64,000 nt of DNA from contig JAFXZS010000010.1 in assembly GCA_017541105.1 (NCBI GenBank), forward strand, positions 62,001 to 126,000, written 5' to 3'. The notes under the pieces are model-generated. The model saw nothing but the letters and a program-made list of their open reading frames with translations, did not search any database and was not told the DNA's origin. Positions 8,766 through 16,916 of the stretch are shown in pieces. This DNA comes from Clostridia bacterium. Its GTDB lineage: Bacteria; Bacillota; Clostridia; Christensenellales; Aristaeellaceae. A program made the translations under genes and the position numbers. Position 1 is the stretch's first letter. Each line of letters begins with the position of its first letter.

Positions 8766-10064
8766 TTACAGGGCTCCCGTGAGCTGCGGCAGCCACAGGC
8801 TGATTGCCGGAATAAATGAGATCAGCAGCAGTGCGGCCAGCATGCAGAGATAGAACGGCAGCGTGGCCCGGACGACCTTTTCCATCGGGCGCTTGGCCAC
8901 CGCCGAGCCGATAAACAGGACGGCGCCGACCGGCGGCGTCAGCAGGCCGATCCCGCAGTTCAGCACAACCATGATGCCGAACTGAATCGGGTGCAGGCCT
9001 ACACTGGTGGCCACGGGCAGCAGGATGGGGGTCGCGATCAGGATGATCGGCGCCATGTCCATGATCATGCCCAGGATAAGCAGGATCAGATTCAGAAGCA
9101 GGATGACCACAACCGGGCTGCTGGAGATGCTGGTAATCAGCGCGGCCGCCTTGGCCGGCACATGCAGCAGGGTCAGGCAGTTGCCGAAGGCCGCGCTCAT
9201 GGCGATCAGAATCAGCACGATCGCCAGCGTTTCGATACAGTTGTCCAGCCCCTTCCAGACACCCTTCCAGTTCAGTCCCTTATAGACAAAGACCGATACC
9301 AGCAGCGAATAGATGACTGCAATGGCAGCGGATTCCGTCGCGGTAAAGACACCGCCGACCACGCCGACCACCACGATGAGCACCGCCAGCAGCGCCCAGA
9401 TGGATTTCCCCAGTTGCCGGACAAAGTTCATGATGGAGAAGCGTTCGCCCTTGGGATAGTTCCGCTTGACGGCCAGGATATAGGACCCGACCATCAGGGC
9501 GATCGCCAGCAGCGCTCCCGGCAGATACCCGGCCATAAACAGGGCGCCTACGGACACGCCGCCGGCGGTGGTCGCGTAAATGACCATATTGTGGCTCGGG
9601 GGAACCAGCAGCCCCTCGCAGGAGGAGGTGATGGTGACGGCGGTGGAAAAATCCGTATCATAGCCTTCGTCCACCATCATGGGAATCAGAATGGAACCCA
9701 GGGAAGCGGTGTCCGCGGCGGCGGAACCGGAAATGCCGCCGAAGAAGTAGGACGCCACAATATTCACCTGCGCCAGGCCGCCGCGCATCCAGCCCACCAG
9801 CGAGTTGGCCAGCGCAATCAGTTTCTCCGAGATTCCGCCCGATCCCATCAGTACACCCATTGTAATAAAGAAAGGAACGGCCATCAGGGAGAAGGACCAG
9901 ACGCCCTTGACCATCTGCTGCGGGAGGGAAACAAGGTTCTGCCCCATGGAAATCATGCACAGGACCGTGGAAATCCCGACGGCATAGGCAATCGGAAAGC
10001 GCATCAGAATCATGATCAGGAAACTGCCGAGCAGAATGATCGTGGATAAAGTTTCAGCATCCAT
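8766..10064 (-). CDS. dctM: TRAP transporter large permease subunit DctM
   Basis: Membrane subunit (432 residues, about 12 hydrophobic helices) that carries the solute path of a tripartite ATP-independent periplasmic-type transporter using an ion gradient. The family pattern is visible: 'RFPIAYAVGIS' near the N-terminus, 'PFFITMGVLMG', 'GGISGSAAADTASLGSILIP', 'PPSHNMVIYATTAG' and, near the end, 'GLLTPPVGAVLFIGSAVA'. It starts two bases after the dctQ stop, so the two are co-translated. Downstream lies the UxuB-like reductase. Together with the DctP sequence this suggests a uronate or similar sugar-acid substrate. Confidence 0.95.
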   Translation of the reverse strand: MDAETLSTIILLGSFLIMILMRFPIAYAVGISTVLCMISMGQNLVSLPQQMVKGVWSFSLMAVPFFITMGVLMGSGGISEKLIALANSLVGWMRGGLAQVNIVASYFFGGISGSAAADTASLGSILIPMMVDEGYDTDFSTAVTITSSCEGLLVPPSHNMVIYATTAGGVSVGALFMAGYLPGALLAIALMVGSYILAVKRNYPKGERFSIMNFVRQLGKSIWALLAVLIVVVGVVGGVFTATESAAIAVIYSLLVSVFVYKGLNWKGVWKGLDNCIETLAIVLILIAMSAAFGNCLTLLHVPAKAAALITSISSSPVVVILLLNLILLILGMIMDMAPIILIATPILLPVATSVGLHPIQFGIMVVLNCGIGLLTPPVGAVLFIGSAVAKRPMEKVVRATLPFYLCMLAALLLISFIPAISLWLPQLTGAL

Positions 10065-10066
10065 GC

Positions 10067-10603
10067 TTATACCGCCTCCTTCTGCTCTTCTTTTTTGAAG
10101 AACGCTTCAATATGCTGGAAGACCTGTTCCAGCTCGAAAACGATCATCCCCACACCGGCGATGGGAATCGGCAGATACTGCCAGATTTTGCTCAGCGTGG
10201 GCAGGGAGGCGTACTTGGCACGGACGGCAATGGGCGAATTGCAGAACCTGATTCCGAATATGACCAGAACCACGCCCAGTGCCAGTACCGCGATATCCGC
10301 GATCAGATCCGACACCATCAGGACCTTTTTCGGCAGATACTTGTCAAACGCGGTCATACGGATGTGAGCCCGCTTCCGGATCGCCAGCGTCGCTGACAGC
10401 ACCGCCATATAGGCCATGAATGTCAGCACGATTTCCTCACTCCAGTGAGGGTCCGAAATAAACGGGATGTACCGCCCGGCAACTGACCAGGCGGTCACCA
10501 GAATATCGCCGATCAGCAGCAGTTTGCAGATGAACATCACAATCTTGTATGTCCAGTCGTAAACCGGTTTCAGCTTCTCAACCGCGCGGAAAAATGCAGG
10601 CAT
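10067..10603 (-). CDS. dctQ: TRAP transporter small permease subunit DctQ
   Basis: A 178-residue membrane protein with four hydrophobic segments, as expected for DctQ. It shows the characteristic 'W.EEI.......' (HWSEEIVLTFMAYMAVLSATLAIRK) and 'RAHIRM' signatures, in which an acidic pair and a basic loop follow helix 2. It pairs with DctM in the membrane. The gene sits between dctP and dctM and is separated from dctP by a terminator-like hairpin, so it is probably expressed below the level of the binding protein. Confidence 0.93.
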   Translation of the reverse strand: MPAFFRAVEKLKPVYDWTYKIVMFICKLLLIGDILVTAWSVAGRYIPFISDPHWSEEIVLTFMAYMAVLSATLAIRKRAHIRMTAFDKYLPKKVLMVSDLIADIAVLALGVVLVIFGIRFCNSPIAVRAKYASLPTLSKIWQYLPIPIAGVGMIVFELEQVFQHIEAFFKKEEQKEAV

Positions 10604-10635
10604 GCGCTGTGTGCTCCTTTCGTGAAAGAAGATGG

Positions 10636-10667
10636 AAAAAAGGGGCGCAGGGGCTTCCCCTGCGCCC
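10636..10667 (-). terminator. Intra-operon terminator between dctP and dctQ
   Basis: Minus strand: a perfect 11-bp stem (GGGCGCAGGGG/CCCCTGCGCCC) with a 3-nt loop, then CC and six T-class bases (A-run 10636-10641 on plus). A second, smaller hairpin (arms 10676-10681 and 10687-10692) lies just upstream. This layout usually gives partial termination, so that the binding protein is made in excess over the permeases. Confidence 0.75.
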
Positions 10668-10704
10668 GGCAGGTTATGCTGTCACGCAGCATGTTCCTGC
10701 AGGA

Positions 10705-11694
10705 TTACTGCATATCCAGAATCTGCTGATACAGCTCGGCCTGCGCCGCGGTGTTCTCCTGGATGGTGGGCTGGCAGGCTTCGACCCAGGGAGCCTTGTC
10801 TTCCACTTCGATCACGGTGGCGCCGTCCTGCTTCAGCAGTTCGAAGGTCTGCGCCTCGATCTCGGCGACCTTCTCGCGGCAGACCTGGGAAGCGTACTTG
10901 GCAGCTTCCATGATCCAGCCCTGCTGTTCCTCGTTCAGCTTCGCCCAGGCAGCATCCGTGATGATGATCTGCAGCGCGCCGAGGGTGTGGCCGTCCAGCA
11001 GCAGGTAAGGAGCAACTTCCTGGAAGGCGTTGGAGCGATAGTTGGCAGTGGGCTGCTCAGCGCCGTCCACCACGCCGGTGTTCAGGGCGGAATACAGTTC
11101 GGTGAAAGCAACGGTGGTAGCCGCGGCGCCCAGGTTGGTAACCATACCGGTCATAACCGGGTCGGAGGAAACGCGGATCTTCAGGCCCTTCAGGTCATCA
11201 ATGCTCTTCACTTCGTTCTTGAAGAAGAAGTGACGGAAGCCTTCTTCACCGTAGCACAGGCCGCGCAGCCCCAGGCCGAGTTCTTCGGGCTCAAGCAGGA
11301 ATTCCTGCGCCAGATCGCTGGCGGCGAAATTCCAGAAATGCTCTTCGTTCACGAAGGTGTAGGGGATGGACAGGAGCTTCGCCTTGTCACAGCCGTACTG
11401 GGTCAGAGCGAAAGCGGAAATGCGGCTGATATCGGTGATGTTGCCGCCGCCCAGCAGGTTGTCCAGGATCTGGTCTTCAGAGCCCAGCACGCCGCCGGCC
11501 TGAATGTCGATGATAACGCTGCCGCCGGACAGCTCTTCCACCTTGGCTTTGAAGCCTTTGGCCATTTCGCCGACGATCGTCCCGTCGAGGGGGTTCACTT
11601 CCGCGTAGGTCAGGGTGATCGGGTCATCCGCCAGCGCGGCGGTGCAGCTCAGCAGCAGAGCCAGAGCGAGTACGATTCCAAGCAGTTTCTTCAT
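10705..11694 (-). CDS. dctP: TRAP transporter solute-binding protein DctP
   Basis: Exported substrate-binding protein of 329 residues; ATG 11694 is set by AAGGAGG eight bases upstream. The signal peptide runs MKKLLGIVLALALLL...ALAD; the Cys in 'LLSCTAALAD' makes a lipoprotein form possible. The mature part has the DctP hallmarks 'LDGTIVGEMAKGF', 'GGVLGSEDQILDNLLGG', the segment 'LKGLKIRVSSDPV' with the conserved arginine that binds the ligand carboxylate, 'ELYSALNTGVVDGAEQP' and a long C-terminal helix. First gene of the unit dctP-dctQ-dctM-uxuB-like, and divergent from an AraC regulator that is its likely controller. Confidence 0.95.
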   Translation of the reverse strand: MKKLLGIVLALALLLSCTAALADDPITLTYAEVNPLDGTIVGEMAKGFKAKVEELSGGSVIIDIQAGGVLGSEDQILDNLLGGGNITDISRISAFALTQYGCDKAKLLSIPYTFVNEEHFWNFAASDLAQEFLLEPEELGLGLRGLCYGEEGFRHFFFKNEVKSIDDLKGLKIRVSSDPVMTGMVTNLGAAATTVAFTELYSALNTGVVDGAEQPTANYRSNAFQEVAPYLLLDGHTLGALQIIITDAAWAKLNEEQQGWIMEAAKYASQVCREKVAEIEAQTFELLKQDGATVIEVEDKAPWVEACQPTIQENTAAQAELYQQILDMQ

Positions 11695-11718
11695 GGGGAA
11701 TGCCTCCTTATTCAATTT

Positions 11719-11734
11719 AGGATGATCTCATCCT
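11719..11734. promoter_or_regulatory. Inverted repeat in the dctP leader
   Basis: AGGATG and CATCCT, 6-bp arms separated by 4 bases, lie 25 bp upstream of dctP in the divergent region with the AraC gene. It could be a regulator site or a leader hairpin. Confidence 0.35.
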
Positions 11735-11795
11735 CTGATAGCAATATTTAACCATTCTTTCTCCGGATTGTACATGGCGGGAACAAACAAATAGA

Positions 11796-11823
11796 TTGCA
11801 AAAAACATCATTCTATGTATAAT
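11796..11823 (+). promoter_or_regulatory. Promoter of the AraC-type regulator
   Basis: TTGCAA (11796-11801), 16-bp spacer, perfect TATAAT (11818-11823), 35 bp before the start codon. Confidence 0.65.
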
Positions 11824-11858
11824 ATCAGTTGAAATCATTGTTGAAAGAAGTGAATGGC

Positions 11859-12761
11859 ATGGCGGACGCCTATATTTCTGCCTTCAATATATTGCAAAAT
11901 ATGAGCAGGGACGATATCGAGATCTATCATTACTGCGACTCCGCCACATACAATGTTCCGCCTCACCGCCATGACTTTTACGAGCTGTACTGCCTGCTGT
12001 CCGGGGAGTTTATCTACCATGTCGAAAACCTGCAGTATGCGCTGCGCCCCGGAGCCGGCCTGCTGATTGTCCGGCCCGGGGAGATGCACTGGCCCGAATT
12101 TGAGGGGCCGCCCCGGGAACTGGAGCGGATCGTTCTGTGGATGAATCCGCAGTTCATCTCTTCCCTTTCCATTTTCCTGCCGAGTACGCTGGGTACCATC
12201 AGCGAAAACCTGCAGGACAGGCACCTGATTGTTCCGGAGGAAGATACGTATCAGGTCATTCTGGGCCTGCTGTATTCCCTGCTGTATGAACGCAGCCGCG
12301 GGGACGCTGACAGCCAGTACCTCTGTCACCTGATTCTGTCCCAGCTGCTGATCCATATCAGCCGGGTGCTGAATCAGCGGACCACAGAGCAGGAGCAGCC
12401 CGGCGTGCGGTACGGGGAAATCATGAAGGTTCACGAGTATATCAATGCCCATTACCGGGAGCCGCTGAGCGTCAACGGGCTGGCACAGCGCTTCTTCATG
12501 GACAAGAATACGATGACTCGGCAGTTCAAGCGCATCGCCGGGATGACGCCCGGAGACTATATCCGCCGGAAGCGCCTGGAGTCCGCGCACGCGCTGATCC
12601 GCCAGGGATACGGCGTCCAGCACGCGGGCTACGTCAGCGGTTTTACGGATTACAGCGCGTTCTACCGCGCTTTCCGCCGGCGGTACGGCTTTTCCCCGGG
12701 CGACCTTGCCGCCCAGGTCCGGCCCGGCAGCCGGAAAGAAGTACAGGAAAGCGAGGAATGA
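11859..12761 (+). CDS. AraC family transcriptional regulator
   Basis: About 300 residues. ATG 11859 is favoured; TTG 11829 and GTG 11850 are possible alternatives. The N-terminal half is a cupin-like ligand domain with 'VPPHRHDFYELYCLLSGEF' (metal/ligand-binding HxH pattern) and 'GAGLLIVRPGEMHWPEFEG'. The C-terminal ~100 residues hold two helix-turn-helix motifs: 'LSVNGLAQRFFMDKNTMTRQFKRIAG' and 'VQHAGYVSGFTDYSAFYRAFRRRYGFSPGD', the AraC/XylS signature. Its gene is divergent from the TRAP-uxuB unit, so control of uronate uptake is the simplest guess. It is followed after 3 bp by the YcxB-like gene. Confidence 0.93.
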   Translation: MADAYISAFNILQNMSRDDIEIYHYCDSATYNVPPHRHDFYELYCLLSGEFIYHVENLQYALRPGAGLLIVRPGEMHWPEFEGPPRELERIVLWMNPQFISSLSIFLPSTLGTISENLQDRHLIVPEEDTYQVILGLLYSLLYERSRGDADSQYLCHLILSQLLIHISRVLNQRTTEQEQPGVRYGEIMKVHEYINAHYREPLSVNGLAQRFFMDKNTMTRQFKRIAGMTPGDYIRRKRLESAHALIRQGYGVQHAGYVSGFTDYSAFYRAFRRRYGFSPGDLAAQVRPGSRKEVQESEE

Positions 12762-12764
12762 CCG

Positions 12765-13295
12765 ATGGAATCCGAAAAAGAAATTGTCATTCCCGTCAGG
12801 CTGGACGGAAAAACCTTTAAGCGCTTCGCGCGCTTTGACATGTTCCGCCTGCGCAGGAAATGGGTGCGGCCCGCGGTGTTCTCCCTGATCCTGATCGTCT
12901 TTGCCTTTGCTGCCCTGCTGGCCCGGAAGGCGCAGTCCGGAATGATCGCCGCCGTGCTGCTGGTCATCGGGATCGGCCTGCCCATCGTCTATGTGGGCAG
13001 TTTTCTCAGCCAGGTAAACATGCAGGCGCTGCGGTGCGGGCTGAAATCCCCCCGGGCGGTATATACCGTAACCCTGCGGGAGAACGGCATCCGCGTCGAA
13101 AACAATCAGAAAAAGGAAGATCCGCTGGAAATGGAGTGGAGCTCCGTTCAGAAGGCCTTCCGGAAAAAGGGCTGTATTTATCTGTATGTGGCGGCGGCAA
13201 AAGCGTTCCTGCTTCCGGACGGTCAGACCGCCGTGGCGGATGAGGAAGTGTGGGCTTTCATCCGGAACCGGCTCGGTCCGGATCGATGCAAATAA
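12765..13295 (+). CDS. YcxB-like membrane protein
   Basis: A 176-residue protein starting 3 bp after the AraC-type gene. A charged N-terminal stretch (residues 1-30) with 'FKRFARFDMFR' is followed by two transmembrane helices near 35-50 and 58-80. A C-terminal soluble part has 'YTVTLRENGIRVENNQKKEDPLEMEWSSVQKAFRKKGCIYLYV' organisation, the arrangement of the YcxB/YdbT-like beta domain on the cytoplasmic side. Function of the family is unknown. The tight spacing suggests co-expression with the regulator, though a functional link is unproven. Confidence 0.7.
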   Translation: MESEKEIVIPVRLDGKTFKRFARFDMFRLRRKWVRPAVFSLILIVFAFAALLARKAQSGMIAAVLLVIGIGLPIVYVGSFLSQVNMQALRCGLKSPRAVYTVTLRENGIRVENNQKKEDPLEMEWSSVQKAFRKKGCIYLYVAAAKAFLLPDGQTAVADEEVWAFIRNRLGPDRCK

Positions 13296-13314
13296 AAACC
13301 GGAGGTGAATGGAA

Positions 13315-13650
13315 ATGAAAGGAATTGTTCGGTTTCATCAGGACACGGCAGGGCTTCCGCTGGGCGGCGGAACAGAGCGGCGGATTCTCGCGTATGACGA
13401 CGCGCTGATGGCGGTTGAAGTCGCCTTCGAGGCCGGCGCCGAAGGCGCTCCGCACACGCATCCGCATACACAGCTGAGCTACGTGCTCTCCGGCTCCTTC
13501 CGCTATTCGGTGGAAGAGGAATCGGCTGTCCTGCGTCCCGGGGATTCCATCGTTGTTCCGGGCGGGCTGGTTCACGGAACCGTCTGCCTGGAAAAGGGAG
13601 TTCTGCTGGATGTCTTCACCCCGAAGCGGGAAGACTTTCTGCAAAAATAA
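13315..13650 (+). CDS. Small cupin-domain protein
   Basis: A 111-residue single-domain cupin. ATG 13315 is preferred because GGAGG lies nine bases upstream; ATG 13309 is too close to it. Cupin motif 1 is visible as 'HTHPHTQLSYVLSGSFRY' (two metal-binding His pairs plus the later Glu region) and motif 2 as 'LRPGDSIVVPGGLVHG' with the third histidine. Such small cupins are often sugar isomerases or ligand sensors; no specific reaction can be assigned. It follows the AraC/YcxB pair on the same strand and converges with hflX. Confidence 0.85.
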   Translation: MKGIVRFHQDTAGLPLGGGTERRILAYDDALMAVEVAFEAGAEGAPHTHPHTQLSYVLSGSFRYSVEEESAVLRPGDSIVVPGGLVHGTVCLEKGVLLDVFTPKREDFLQK

Positions 13651-13659
13651 GGCGGCTTC

Positions 13660-15420
13660 TTATGCTTTCCGGAGTTCCGGGCCGTATTTCCGCAAAATCC
13701 GTTCCGTATCCTCACGGGCAAGCATGACGGTAATTTCCGTGCCGTTTTCCGTATGCTCTTCCGTAATCACCCGGCCCAGGCTGTGAATCTCCGACAGGAT
13801 CCCGTAGCGGCTGAAAGGAATCAGGAAGGTCACCGGAGCCGTGCTCTCCTGCAGGGCAGCGGCAATCGCGTGTTTCAGCTCCTCCAGGCCGTCTCCCGTC
13901 TTCGCGGAGATCAGGATCGCTCCGGGAAAAGCAGGCGGCGGATCCGCTTCGTCGCACTTGTTGATGACTTCGATCCGTTTCCGGTCCCCCGCGCCGAGCT
14001 CTTCCAGCACCTGCTCCACCGTGTCATGCTGGGCTGCCATTTCTCCGCTGGTGCCGTCCGAAACAATGACCAGCAGGTCCGCCAGCGCCGCTTCCTCCAG
14101 CGTGGACCGGAAGGCGCTGATCAGCGTATGCGGCAGTTTCCGGATGAATCCCACGGTGTCCGTCAGCAGATAGGGTGTTTTTTCCGCCGTCTCCATGCGC
14201 CGGGATACCGCGTCCAGCGTTGCGAACAGCTGGTCCTCCACGTATACGTCCGACCCGGTCAGGGCGTTGAGCAGCGTGGACTTTCCCGCGTTGGTATATC
14301 CCACCAGCGCCACCACCGGAATCTCGTTCCGTTCACGGCTCCGGCGGCGGATCGCCCGCTGTTTCTCCAGCTCGTCCAGCCGCCTGCGCAGCTCTGTGAT
14401 CCGTTCCCGGATGCGGCGCCGGTTCATCTCCAGCTTGCTTTCGCCGGGGCCCCGGGTACCGATCCCGCCGGCCAGCCGGCTCATGACGAACCCCAGGCCG
14501 ATCAGCCTGGCGCTGCGATACTGCAGCTGCGCCAGCTCAACCTGCAGCTTGCCCTCCGCGCTGGATGCCCGCTGCGCGAAAATATCCAGAATCAGTGTCG
14601 TCCGGTCTATTACCTTGATCCGCAGCGTCTCCTCCAGATTCCTCGCCTGGATGCCCGTCAGTTCCTCGTCAAAGATGCAGACGTCCGCCTCCAGCGCCTG
14701 GCAGTCCCGGGCCAGTTCTTCCGCCCGTCCTTTGCCGATAAGCATCGCGCTGTCCGGCCGGTCCCGCTTCTGCAGGAAACTCCCGACCACCTCTGCCCCG
14801 GCGGTTTCCGCCAGCCGGGCAAGTTCCTCCAGGGATTCCCGGCTCTCAATCCCCATCAGCACAGCCTTCTCCCGGCCCTCGGAAACAGCCTGCGCTTCCT
14901 CCCTGCCTACCAGCGCGTCGCTGGCTTCGATCTGTGCCAGCCAGGCCGCGTCCGGTACCCGGTACCAGCGGACCGGCTCCTCCGCCACGATATTCTCCTG
15001 TTCGCCGAGGAAGGCCGTCTGGACAAAGGTGGGTTCCCCGTCTTTCACGCCCACCGCGGTCATCGCGTCATACCGGAAGATCTTCAGCGCGCTCAGATCC
15101 ACGTCGCTCAGGCGCCCGTCCCCGTCCGGATGGGTATGCACGCAGCGCACCATGCTCAGCCGGCTTGTGTTCCGCCGCAGCCGGTAATCCGTCAGTTCCA
15201 CATCGCAGTCCGTCCCGACGGAAACGTTCACGATCTCTCCGTCCCGCGTCAGATATACGGCGATCTCCCGGTTCACGGCGCATGAGCACTCCGACAGCAG
15301 CTTCATCAGCTCCCGGGGAAGAAAGCTCCCGCTCTCCAGTTCCAGGCTGTACAGGCTCTCCAGCCGGGCCAGCATCGAATCCCGGATGCCTTCCGTATTT
15401 CCGTTGACCTGATATCTCAT
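13660..15420 (-). CDS. hflX: GTPase HflX with an N-terminal JAMM/RadC-like domain
   Basis: Ribosome-associated GTPase that splits or rescues stalled 70S ribosomes. From ATG 15420 the product is 586 residues, about 150 longer at the N-terminus than E. coli HflX. Residues 95-108 read HTHPDGDGRLSDVD, matching the JAMM metal-protease pattern HxH-x7-S-x2-D, with candidate glutamates at E52/E62. From about residue 185 the normal HflX architecture follows: 'SREEL..LA..AGAEVVG' N-domain, 'IGKGRAEEL', 'RTTLILDIFAQRA', 'GGIGTRGPGES', G1 loop GYTNAGKST near 374, 'DTVGFIRKLPH' (G3) and 'NKCDEAD' (G4). The frame is open upstream but no ribosome site is seen there. Transcribed alone. Confidence 0.92.
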   Translation of the reverse strand: MRYQVNGNTEGIRDSMLARLESLYSLELESGSFLPRELMKLLSECSCAVNREIAVYLTRDGEIVNVSVGTDCDVELTDYRLRRNTSRLSMVRCVHTHPDGDGRLSDVDLSALKIFRYDAMTAVGVKDGEPTFVQTAFLGEQENIVAEEPVRWYRVPDAAWLAQIEASDALVGREEAQAVSEGREKAVLMGIESRESLEELARLAETAGAEVVGSFLQKRDRPDSAMLIGKGRAEELARDCQALEADVCIFDEELTGIQARNLEETLRIKVIDRTTLILDIFAQRASSAEGKLQVELAQLQYRSARLIGLGFVMSRLAGGIGTRGPGESKLEMNRRRIRERITELRRRLDELEKQRAIRRRSRERNEIPVVALVGYTNAGKSTLLNALTGSDVYVEDQLFATLDAVSRRMETAEKTPYLLTDTVGFIRKLPHTLISAFRSTLEEAALADLLVIVSDGTSGEMAAQHDTVEQVLEELGAGDRKRIEVINKCDEADPPPAFPGAILISAKTGDGLEELKHAIAAALQESTAPVTFLIPFSRYGILSEIHSLGRVITEEHTENGTEITVMLAREDTERILRKYGPELRKA

Positions 15421-15480
15421 CTCTTGTCCGTTTCCTTTCAGATGGCCTCCGGGCTTCTCTCCCCGGTTCATGCAGGAACC

Positions 15481-15509
15481 ATCATACCATATTTTCACCT
15501 TCCTGTCAT
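15481..15509 (-). promoter_or_regulatory. Promoter of hflX
   Basis: Minus strand: ATGACA (15509-15504), 17-bp spacer, TATGAT (15486-15481), 60 bp before the chosen ATG. Its position supports excluding the longer upstream open frame. Confidence 0.65.
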
Positions 15510-15548
15510 GGAATAAAGCCTCCCGGTCCTTCGTTGCATTTTTGTCTG

Positions 15549-15577
15549 TTGTTCTTTCGGAACATCGGGCATATAAT
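15549..15577 (+). promoter_or_regulatory. Promoter of the TlpA-like gene
   Basis: TTGTTC (15549-15554), 17-bp spacer, perfect TATAAT (15572-15577). A GC-rich hairpin (GGCCGC/GCGGCC) lies in the 5' leader before the AAAGGAG site. Confidence 0.65.
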
Positions 15578-15638
15578 GAAAAAGCGGCCGCCGCAAGGTC
15601 ATGCGGCCTGCCGCGGAATAGAGAAAAGGAGTAAAAGA

Positions 15639-16913
15639 ATGAAAAAAACACTGATTCTGTTCCTGCTCGCGCTGGCGGTGCTGTTCCTTGGCACGGCCGC
15701 GGCGGAAGAGGAAAGCACGATTCTGGGGAAACCGTTCCCCGACTTCACGGCAGCGGACACCCAGGGAAATACCTTTACCCTGTCCGAAGCGCTGAAGGAT
15801 CACGACGCGGTGCTGCTCAACATCTGGGCAACCTGGTGCCCGCCGTGTGAAAGCGAATTTCCGGACCTGAGCGAAGCGTATGAAAAATACGGTGACCGGG
15901 TCGCCTTCATCGCCCTTTCCTGCGAAGGCTCGGACACCCTGGAAGTCATTGAGGAATACCGGGTGAACCATGGCATTCCCTTTGCCATGGGGCGGGACGA
16001 GGGCGGCGAACTGTCCGATTATACACAGGCGGCCGGGATTCCCACCACGGTCATCATCGACCGTTTCGGCAATGCTGCCTTCCTGAGAATCGGAGCTTTC
16101 TCCAATGCGGACGAGATTTCCCGGTTAATTGAGTATTTCCTGCGGGACAGCTATACCGAGACCAGCGTGCTCGAAGCCATCCCCGCCGACGCGTCCACCC
16201 GTGCCTTCCCGGTGTTCGCGTACCGCAACTATCTCCTGGAAAACGAAAACGCCAAGCTGGTTACCTTCTGGTTCGCGGAGGATCCGGAACCGGTCACCAC
16301 CTATGTCGTCAATGATGATACGGCCCGGCTCCGCCTTGAAATCAAAGCTTCCGACGATCCCACCGCGGTCGTTTATTATGACGGGCTGCAGAATGCAATA
16401 CTGACGTTTGATCATCTGCTGAAACCGGAGCGGAACACCTACATTTATGAGCAGCCCATGCCCGGCGCGCAGGAAAAAGACCACAACACCTACGGTGTGA
16501 TCTTGGACCTGAGCATCGAAGACGACCCGGACGGAATCATGATCTACCTGATCTCTGCCGACGAGTATATTGAAGAATTCGCCGATCTCCTTCGCAGTTC
16601 GGGATATACGGACGTCACCTGGCGGGTCGAGGAAACCGCGCCGGCGGTCAATCCGGAACCGGAAGCCTACGCTCTGTACGTCCGGGATCAGTACGGTGCG
16701 CCGGTTCCCGGAGTGTTTGCGAATTTCTGCACAGATACGGCCTGCACTCCGTGCACATCCGACGAAAACGGTGTCATCACCTTTGACGGCGCCCCGGATG
16801 TATATCATATCCAGCTGCTGAAGGTGCCGGACGGATACAGTTTCGACAAGGATTTTGAGCTGTACACAGGCAGCACCTACGGCGAATGGATCCTGCGGAT
16901 CCGGAAGGATTGA
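15639..16913 (+). CDS. Exported TlpA/ResA-like thioredoxin fused to a C-terminal prealbumin-like domain
   Basis: A 424-residue exported protein; ATG 15639 follows AAAAGGAG and a signal peptide (MKKTLILFLLALAVLFLG...AAA). Residues 30-175 form a thioredoxin-like domain with 'GKPFPDFTAADTQGNTFTLSE', the redox pair WCPPC at 67-70 and the cis-Pro segment 'AAGIPTTVIID'. A middle region of ~170 residues has no family I recognise. The last ~75 residues ('LYVRDQYGAPVPGVFANFC...DENGVITFDGAPDVYHIQLLKVPDGY') resemble the carboxypeptidase-regulatory/SpaA-like beta-sandwich and carry a further TACTPC pair. Probably an extracytoplasmic disulfide reductase or thiol-disulfide exchange protein; the substrate is unknown. 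Confidence 0.85.
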   Translation: MKKTLILFLLALAVLFLGTAAAEEESTILGKPFPDFTAADTQGNTFTLSEALKDHDAVLLNIWATWCPPCESEFPDLSEAYEKYGDRVAFIALSCEGSDTLEVIEEYRVNHGIPFAMGRDEGGELSDYTQAAGIPTTVIIDRFGNAAFLRIGAFSNADEISRLIEYFLRDSYTETSVLEAIPADASTRAFPVFAYRNYLLENENAKLVTFWFAEDPEPVTTYVVNDDTARLRLEIKASDDPTAVVYYDGLQNAILTFDHLLKPERNTYIYEQPMPGAQEKDHNTYGVILDLSIEDDPDGIMIYLISADEYIEEFADLLRSSGYTDVTWRVEETAPAVNPEPEAYALYVRDQYGAPVPGVFANFCTDTACTPCTSDENGVITFDGAPDVYHIQLLKVPDGYSFDKDFELYTGSTYGEWILRIRKD

Positions 16914-16916
16914 TCC

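Noticed and set aside
13753..15285. 510-codon open frame opposite hflX
   Set aside because: Antisense shadow of an unambiguous GTPase gene.
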